Origin: Candidatus Woesearchaeota archaeon
Lineage (GTDB): Archaea > Nanobdellota > Nanobdellia > SCGC-AAA011-G17 > JAGVZY01
Assembly (NCBI GenBank): GCA_018302225.1
Contig: JAGVZY010000006.1
Location: forward strand, 1 to 36,574
DNA: 36,574 bases
Reading direction: 5' to 3'
Shown: positions 32,431 to 36,574 of the stretch, one piece after another
How the letters are laid out: each line of letters begins with the position of its first letter
Position numbering within the stretch: the stretch's first letter is position 1
The notes under the pieces: generated by a model
Seen by the model: only the letters and a program-made list of their open reading frames with translations
The model's database searches: none
Told to the model about the DNA's origin: nothing
Position numbers and translations under genes: made by a program

Positions 32431-32825
32431 ATCCAATATCTTGCGTTTGCAAAGTATTTTATATTATTTAATTCTGAAATCACAAAAATGTACTTTCCTG
32501 AAGCCACAAATTTATCTTGAGGTATTTCAGAGCCTATATCAAACTCTCCTTGTGGAAAATTTCCAGAGATTTTTAAGTGCATATCATAATTTTCAGGAAG
32601 CATTTCATACATTGAATTTTCTATCTGATTTTCAGAGAGTAAATTTAAATTGTCTATATGCTCAAGAATGGAAACTATATCATTCCCTATACGTACTACT
32701 TGTAATTCTGATTGAGTATCTTCGTTTATTATATTTTTATAGGAAATTGCTAGAATTATTATTAAAATTATTGTAGCAACCATAGCATCATATACAAAGA
32801 TATAACCTTTTTTATTTAATCCCAT
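32418..32825 (-). CDS. Minor pilin-like protein (135 aa)
   Basis: Met-Gly-Leu-Asn-Lys-Lys-Gly-Tyr-Ile-Phe-Val-Tyr-Asp-Ala-Met-Val-Ala followed by a 20-residue hydrophobic helix. Lys-Lys-Gly is the expected processing site, with an acidic Asp near +6 in place of the usual Glu. The short external domain has no cysteines. It overlaps both neighbours (10 and 13 bases), placing it firmly in the pilin operon. Probably a minor pilin, possibly for priming or the tip. Confidence 0.75.
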   Translation of the reverse strand: MGLNKKGYIFVYDAMVATIILIIILAISYKNIINEDTQSELQVVRIGNDIVSILEHIDNLNLLSENQIENSMYEMLPENYDMHLKISGNFPQGEFDIGSEIPQDKFVASGKYIFVISELNNIKYFANARYWIWLK

Positions 32826-33295
32826 AGTGCAAACTCCATTATGTGCGGAACTTTATTGAATAATACAACTCTTTGAGTTGAAATTACATTTTCAGCAGTA
32901 GTAAAATTTCCTGCTTGATATAAAATAGTTCCTTCAGTAGTTTTTAATTTGAAATAAAATTCATATTTTTCAATATTTAATTTTTCTTTGATTTGAGAAT
33001 ATTCTAAAGTAATAAAAGTGTCTAATTTTTCTTTTTTAAGAGTTTTATCCATATAAGCTAAACCAAGAGTCTCTGGCTCTGAAAGGTTGTATTCCCAAGC
33101 ACTTGGTCTTCCAGTAGTAGAAATAAGTAAGTTTGAAACTGAAAAGGCTTTATTTTCCATCAAAGAATATTCTTTTTCCTTTTGAAAAGTAATACTATGA
33201 CTATACCAGAAAGTAAATATTAAAACTAATAAAAACACAAATATGGCTGAGGCTACCATTGCATCCATTGAAAATAGTTGGGCTTTCTTGTTCAT
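32816..33295 (-). CDS. Minor pilin-like protein (159 aa)
   Basis: Met-Asn-Lys-Lys-Ala-Gln-Leu-Phe-Ser-Met-Asp-Ala-Met-Val-Ala-Ser-Ala begins a class III-type signal; Ala replaces Gly at the cut site, and Asp stands near +6. A hydrophobic helix (about residues 13-32) precedes a beta-rich external part. It shares the Asp-Ala-Met-Val-Ala helix start with the pilin-like protein downstream, so the two may be paralogues. It lies 4 bases after the preceding gene and overlaps the next by 10. Confidence 0.75.
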   Translation of the reverse strand: MNKKAQLFSMDAMVASAIFVFLLVLIFTFWYSHSITFQKEKEYSLMENKAFSVSNLLISTTGRPSAWEYNLSEPETLGLAYMDKTLKKEKLDTFITLEYSQIKEKLNIEKYEFYFKLKTTEGTILYQAGNFTTAENVISTQRVVLFNKVPHIMEFALWD

Positions 33296-33299
33296 TTTC

Positions 33300-34274
33300 T
33301 TAGTAATTGATTAAATCTATTGTTCCATTAACATTCCATAATTGATAATCATAACTGAATTCTGTTGAAGTAATATTAGCTGTATTTGAGCAAAAATAAA
33401 AATTTTCTGAATCAAAAATAAGTTCATTGATATTTATAATGTGTGTAGTGATTATTCTTGTAAAATCTTTATTTTCCATATCAGCATTAAAGTCTGGAAA
33501 GTGTGAAATAATTCCGTCACCATATCTCCAATAAGTTATTGCTGGTTTTAAATCTTCAAATCTTGCAACAACAATCTCTTCAGTATTAAAATAAGGATAT
33601 TCATTAAATATGATCTCATCTCCTGTTTCAAATTCATAGACTGGATCATTTTTTGCTGTGATAATTGCTTTTTCATTACCTAAATTTCTACCTCTAAATG
33701 CGAATTCTTTTCCAAATGCAGTTCCTGCAGAGTTTATAGCATGTTCTGAAACAATTAAGGCAGTTCCATTTTTTACTATATTTTCGAATTTTGATAGGTA
33801 AGCTGAATTTAGATGGGGATCTTCTAAATAGATAGTTGTGAATGAATAGGATTTTGAGATAAGTTCATCTAATTTTGAATCAGGATAATAACCACATTTT
33901 CCATCTCCTCTTATAAATTCTTCATGATAAAATCCAGTTAGAGCGGGATTTAAAAAAGCTTCATCAATGTGGCAACTATAATAGGCAACTTTTACAGTAT
34001 TAGGGTTATGGATTGGAGCAGAAACCATTAAAGTGTTGTTAATCATTCTTGAAACTCTTGGGATTGTAGAATTAATTTTTATTCCTGGACCAATTATCAT
34101 TGCTTGATCTATAATATTTGAAATTTGAGTGCAAGACATTTCATTTTCAAAAGATTCTCTTTCTGAAATAAGTTCTGTACGTTTTATATAATTAATGGCT
34201 AATAAACTGATAAATATAACCATCATAATTGCAGCCAAAAACATTATTTCTGCACTTAATTGTCCTTTTTTCAT
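33300..34274 (-). CDS. Pilin-like protein with large external domain (324 aa)
   Basis: ATG at 34274 is chosen over an in-frame TTG at 34292; it follows the upstream stop by 1 base and starts Met-Lys-Lys-Gly-Gln-Leu-Ser-Ala-Glu-Ile-Met, a good class III signal with Glu at +5. After the hydrophobic helix (about 10-30) comes a domain of about 250 residues containing Ala-Leu-Ile-Val-Ser-Glu-His-Ala near 180 and Arg-Tyr-Gly-Asp-Gly-Ile-Ile-Ser-His-Phe-Pro-Asp-Phe near 265. This resembles glutamine-amidotransferase-like (GATase1/ThuA) folds found in archaeal surface proteins, but no catalytic cysteine triad is evident. A pilin fused to such a domain would sit at a tip or surface. Confidence 0.75.
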   Translation of the reverse strand: MKKGQLSAEIMFLAAIMMVIFISLLAINYIKRTELISERESFENEMSCTQISNIIDQAMIIGPGIKINSTIPRVSRMINNTLMVSAPIHNPNTVKVAYYSCHIDEAFLNPALTGFYHEEFIRGDGKCGYYPDSKLDELISKSYSFTTIYLEDPHLNSAYLSKFENIVKNGTALIVSEHAINSAGTAFGKEFAFRGRNLGNEKAIITAKNDPVYEFETGDEIIFNEYPYFNTEEIVVARFEDLKPAITYWRYGDGIISHFPDFNADMENKDFTRIITTHIININELIFDSENFYFCSNTANITSTEFSYDYQLWNVNGTIDLINY

Positions 34275-34275
34275 T

Positions 34276-35292
34276 TTAAGTTTTAAATACAAATTCAGTA
34301 CTCCACTTACTTTGGGTTGAGTTTATTGCAAGAACATGCCATGTAAACCAAGCATTGTTTGTAATTGAACTCATTTGAGTATAACTGGTTGATGAAGTTG
34401 TTGTATTAATAATTATATTTGTGAATGAGCCATAATCTTGTGAAACTTGTAATAAGTAATTGTTTGCTCCTGAAACTGCAGACCATTGGAATGTTGGTGT
34501 TCTTGAAATTCCTGTTGAGGCATTTGCAGGTAAAATTAAAGTTGGAGAGTTTAGTATTAATTCTTCTGGCTCTTCTTCTGGGGGTGTTACTTCGTATAAA
34601 GAACTGTTTACTATAAAATTGATTTGTACAGAGCCCTGCATTGTATTTTCATAGAGATCTTTACATTTTGAATAATAAGTATAAGAACCATCTGAAAGAT
34701 TTAATGAAGCTGAATGATCTGTTGCAGTTCCTGTTAATTGTGAGGGCATTAAATCATAAGTTGTATCTATAGTGGAATATTTACATGTTGCAAATTCATT
34801 TGTGATTACACTTAAAATTACTGGATTTAGGGTTTGTTCTGAAGGCAGGGTTAAAAGGATAACCGGTGCAGAAGTATCATTTTCAGAACCTATTTGAACT
34901 ATACCTGATTCTAAGACTTCTAAGTTTATTAGTTTTAAACCTGAAATTGTTGAAATTGAACCAGTAATATTTCCTTTTGTGAATTCTGCAATATCATAAA
35001 GATTATTTCCTTTTGAATATTTTAAGATAATTTCTTTGTCTAAAATTTGAATAGATTCAACATTTCCTGGAAGTTCTAAACTAATTGATTTTTTTGAGCC
35101 AGGACCAAGAGAGTATAATCTATCTGCATTTGTTGCAATTGTTTTTATGAAATTTTCTGATTTTGAATAAGTGACATTTTCTGTTAAAGTAGTTGTAGCA
35201 TAATAAATAATAGGAATTATAATAAGAAAAGCAACTCCCACTAACATTAAATATTCTACACTTACTTGGGCTTTTTTATTAAAATAAAACAT
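34276..35292 (-). CDS. Pilin-like protein with Ig/fibronectin-type C-terminus (338 aa)
   Basis: The N-terminus Phe-Asn-Lys-Lys-Ala-Gln-Val-Ser-Val-Glu-Tyr-Leu is a class III signal with Glu at +5 and a helix at about residues 12-32. The middle (about 40-240) is beta-rich with an Ig-like pattern and Pro-Val-Ile-Leu. The C-terminal about 95 residues (from Pro-Thr-Leu-Ile-Leu-Pro, through Pro-Thr-Phe-Gln-Trp-Ser to Trp-His-Val-Leu-Ala) are typical of a fibronectin type III domain. This is the first gene of the cluster; GAGGTG precedes the ATG. The fusion suggests an adhesive minor pilin. Confidence 0.8.
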   Translation of the reverse strand: MFYFNKKAQVSVEYLMLVGVAFLIIIPIIYYATTTLTENVTYSKSENFIKTIATNADRLYSLGPGSKKSISLELPGNVESIQILDKEIILKYSKGNNLYDIAEFTKGNITGSISTISGLKLINLEVLESGIVQIGSENDTSAPVILLTLPSEQTLNPVILSVITNEFATCKYSTIDTTYDLMPSQLTGTATDHSASLNLSDGSYTYYSKCKDLYENTMQGSVQINFIVNSSLYEVTPPEEEPEELILNSPTLILPANASTGISRTPTFQWSAVSGANNYLLQVSQDYGSFTNIIINTTTSSTSYTQMSSITNNAWFTWHVLAINSTQSKWSTEFVFKT

Positions 35293-35346
35293 CTAGCACC
35301 TCTTTAAGAATATAAAGTAATAAACCTATTAAATAGTTTTCCATAT

Positions 35347-35392
35347 AAGACTACGCTCTTATCAATTCCGACCATCTGCGATAAGTCATAAA
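35347..35392. ncRNA. Possible structured leader or small RNA
   Basis: A segment richer in G and C than its surroundings, with CTTATC/GATAAG as closing arms (about 35358-35385) and an outer GACT/AGTC. It lies in the 175-base gap between the pilin cluster and the tRNA gene. It may be part of the pilin operon leader, since a TATA-like TATTTATAAAA stands further upstream on the minus strand (about 35430). No known RNA family was recognised. Confidence 0.25.
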
Positions 35393-35487
35393 AAATGGAA
35401 ATAAAGGTAAAGCTAATCCTTACATTCAATTTTATAAATAATTAATAATAGAAAATATGGGGATGTATAGCGAGGGGTGGATTTGAA

Positions 35488-35513
35488 TTCGGCAGCAATA
35501 TCCCCTATTGCTT
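35488..35513 (-). other. tRNA intron 2, non-canonical position 53/54
   Basis: On the minus strand: A, then AGCAATA-GGGGA-TATTGCT hairpin (7 bp), then GCCG, AA. GCCG pairs with CGGT (C48-U51, one G-U pair). The bulges are GG^A and AA^T. The exon boundaries cannot slide, because the flanking bases differ. Confidence 0.88.
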
Positions 35514-35529
35514 CCACCGACCTCTGGGT

Positions 35530-35543
35530 CTCTCAGATAAGCT
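35530..35543 (-). other. tRNA intron 1, canonical position 37/38
   Basis: On the minus strand AGCTTATCTGAGAG. TGAG pairs with CTCA (C32-A35); the bulges are UA^A and AG^A, above the CTGGG/CCCAG stem. At 14 nt it is near the lower size limit for such introns. Confidence 0.9.
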
Positions 35544-35603
35544 TATGAGCCCAGCGAACACTCCTAGCTGTTCTACCTCGCTATAATTAATAAATAAGTG
35601 GTA

Positions 35604-35614
35604 CTTTTATAAAG
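35604..35614 (-). promoter_or_regulatory. TATA box of the initiator tRNA gene
   Basis: CTTTATAAAAG on the minus strand, centred 27 bases before A1 of the tRNA. At this distance transcription would begin at or within a base or two of the mature 5' end. Confidence 0.65.
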
Positions 35615-35684
35615 GTTGCGCTGACTAAGTGAATTTAATCCTTTTTTAGAAATTCTTAAATAATACTGCTGATTATTTTTAAAT

Positions 35685-36574
35685 ATGTCTAGACAAAAAA
35701 GAGGAGATTCAAGTAGAGAGATTTTTCTTGTGCTGGGTTTGTTTTTATTTATTATAGGATTTTTCTTTTTACTTGAAAATAACTCCTTTTTTTTAAATTC
35801 AATAACGGGTTATACTATATTAGAAGTAAACTCTAGTTATATGGGTGGAAAAGATACTTATATTAATAATGGTACTGGCGGAGGTGGAGAATTATTTTAT
35901 GAAAGAAATTTTGGGGGAGCAAATACATTTCAAGTAGGTAATGATTGCCCTGTGGGAAATTGTGCTATAGACTATGGTTTAATATGGTGGAATCTTACGG
36001 ATATTCCGAGTAATGCAAGTATAGATGATGTTATGGTCAGTATATTCTGTGAAAGTAAAGTTGGACCTACGGCAACAGTTAATTTTACAATTCATCCTTT
36101 GTTACATTATTGGGAAGAAGGTACTGGATCAGATGTTATAAATTCAGATAGTGTGAATGGTTCAACTTGGCAAGAAGCATATTTTGGAAATAATCTTGAT
36201 GATGGTGGGGCCGAAGATTGGCAAGCAAATGGTACTGGAATAGATGGTGTAGAAGCTGAGAGTCTTGCTACTTCAGAACATCAAAGTAATGGTGTCGCAG
36301 TATGGTATAATTTTAATGAAACTAAATTAAAATCTTATATTCAGGGGTGGGTTAATGGTTCTTATGAAAATTATGGAATTCTAATTGAAAGAACTAATAG
36401 TATTATTGAATTAGAGATAGAGGGAGTTTGTCAGTTTACGTCTAATGAAGGAACTAATGCTTCAAATCATCCAAAAATATTAATAGATTATACAGAAATA
36501 GCTCCGGCAGATATTATCTTTCCAGGGTGGACTGAAACTGCACAAAATACAACAAGTACTCCCTCATACGGAGA
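35685..36574 (+). CDS. DNRLRE-type surface protein, 3' end outside the window
   Basis: Open to the window edge, with 296 codons visible. A basic N-terminus and one hydrophobic segment (about residues 15-32) form a signal or signal-anchor. From about 85 to 275 the sequence matches the DNRLRE/disaggregatase-related pattern: Leu-Ile-Trp-Trp-Asn-Leu-Thr-Asp-Ile-Pro, Ser-Ile-Asp-Asp-Val-Met, Trp-Gln-Glu-Ala, Ile-Gln-Gly-Trp-Val-Asn-Gly and Pro-Lys-Ile-Leu-Ile-Asp-Tyr. These extracellular beta domains occur in archaeal and bacterial surface proteins. Many Asn-x-Ser/Thr sequons suggest N-glycosylation. The start appears leaderless, with TTCTTAAATAATAC at 35653-35666 centred about 26 bases upstream. 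Confidence 0.85.
   Translation, partial: MSRQKRGDSSREIFLVLGLFLFIIGFFFLLENNSFFLNSITGYTILEVNSSYMGGKDTYINNGTGGGGELFYERNFGGANTFQVGNDCPVGNCAIDYGLIWWNLTDIPSNASIDDVMVSIFCESKVGPTATVNFTIHPLLHYWEEGTGSDVINSDSVNGSTWQEAYFGNNLDDGGAEDWQANGTGIDGVEAESLATSEHQSNGVAVWYNFNETKLKSYIQGWVNGSYENYGILIERTNSIIELEIEGVCQFTSNEGTNASNHPKILIDYTEIAPADIIFPGWTETAQNTTSTPSYG

Larger units (their letters stand above)
35468..35582 (-). tRNA. Initiator tRNA-Met (CAT) with two introns
   Basis: The mature 75 nt fold fully: acceptor AGCGAGG/CCTCGCT with A1-U72 and discriminator A, D arm GAAC/GTTC, anticodon stem CTGGG/CCCAG with the three G-C pairs of initiators, loop CTCATAA, and T arm GGTGG-TTCAAAT-CCACC. Intron 1 (35530-35543, 14 nt) lies at the canonical 37/38 site. 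Intron 2 (35488-35513, 26 nt) lies at 53/54 between T stem and T loop. Each forms a 4-bp helix flanked by 3-nt bulges with the cut after the second bulge base. CCA is not encoded. TATA box CTTTATAAAAG is centred 27 bases upstream of A1. Confidence 0.95.

Noticed and set aside
29005-35292. Calling the pilus cluster an archaellum operon
   Set aside because: No FlaG, FlaF or FlaH-like genes are present, and the platform proteins are a TadB/TadC-like pair, so an adhesive pilus or secretion system fits better.
1-36574. CRISPR arrays, insertion sequences, integrases or toxin-antitoxin genes
   Set aside because: I looked for regularly spaced repeats, transposase or integrase motifs and paired small genes. 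The repeats found are only two-copy intergenic or gene-relic repeats.

Overview
The window looks like two pieces of DNA from different domains of life on one contig. From about 8,970 to the end it is a very AT-rich archaeal chromosome. Genes at the start of transcription units are mostly leaderless, with a TATA box centred about 26 bases before the ATG. Arginine is almost always AGA/AGG, and there are class III (archaeal type IV) pilin signal peptides, an archaeal Ogg2 glycosylase, a MEMO-family protein and an intron-bearing initiator tRNA. The gene set and style resemble DPANN archaea of the Woesearchaeota/Pacearchaeota/Nanoarchaeota group; this is my recognition and was not tested phylogenetically. 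Bases 1 to about 8,970 look bacterial. All genes there lie on the + strand and are small, with strong AAGGAGG ribosome binding sites, some GTG/TTG starts, CGN arginine codons, Sec-type signal peptides and several hairpin-plus-T-tract terminators. The join falls just after one of these terminators (8942-8968). I see no integrase, attachment repeat or tRNA there, so a chimeric assembly is the first explanation to exclude, with lateral acquisition second.

Region 1 (1-8970): about 17 small genes, mostly unrecognised: secreted proteins, single-pass membrane proteins and very short ORFs (16, 36, 41 and 55 aa). Two intergenic modules (terminator hairpin plus downstream sequence) occur twice each, in front of unrelated genes. 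A tandem pair of related secreted proteins (7595-8161, 8195-8770) follows a membrane-anchored coiled-coil protein. Runs of 8 and 9 G occur inside two genes for exported or membrane proteins.

Region 2 (8971-15781): an unknown protein and a secreted coiled-coil protein, then a MEMO1/AmmeMemoRadiSam B protein, a pilin and a membrane protein on the minus strand. A single near-symmetrical TATA box appears to serve the divergent membrane protein and glycosyltransferase genes. The glycosyltransferase is followed by a polyprenol/dolichol-kinase-like protein, a relic of an ATPase gene, and a two-gene unit ending in ogg.

Region 3 (15891-22055): a 1110-aa cysteine-rich surface protein followed by an archaellin/pilin-like protein. 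Next come a palindrome-rich gene-free stretch, a broken 5' copy and then an intact copy of a DUF4143-type ATPase, and a winged-helix regulator.

Region 4 (22056-25812): the grpE-dnaK-dnaJ chaperone operon, with paired direct repeats upstream of the TATA box and two hairpins in its leader. Region 5 (25809-35292, minus strand): a type IV pilus cluster with five pilin-like proteins, a membrane/winged-helix protein, the secretion ATPase and two TadC/FlaJ-like platform proteins, interrupted by one plus-strand gene. Region 6 (35293-36574): an initiator tRNA-Met gene with two introns (positions 37/38 and 53/54), each with its own bulge-helix-bulge motif, then the start of a DNRLRE-type surface protein cut by the window edge.
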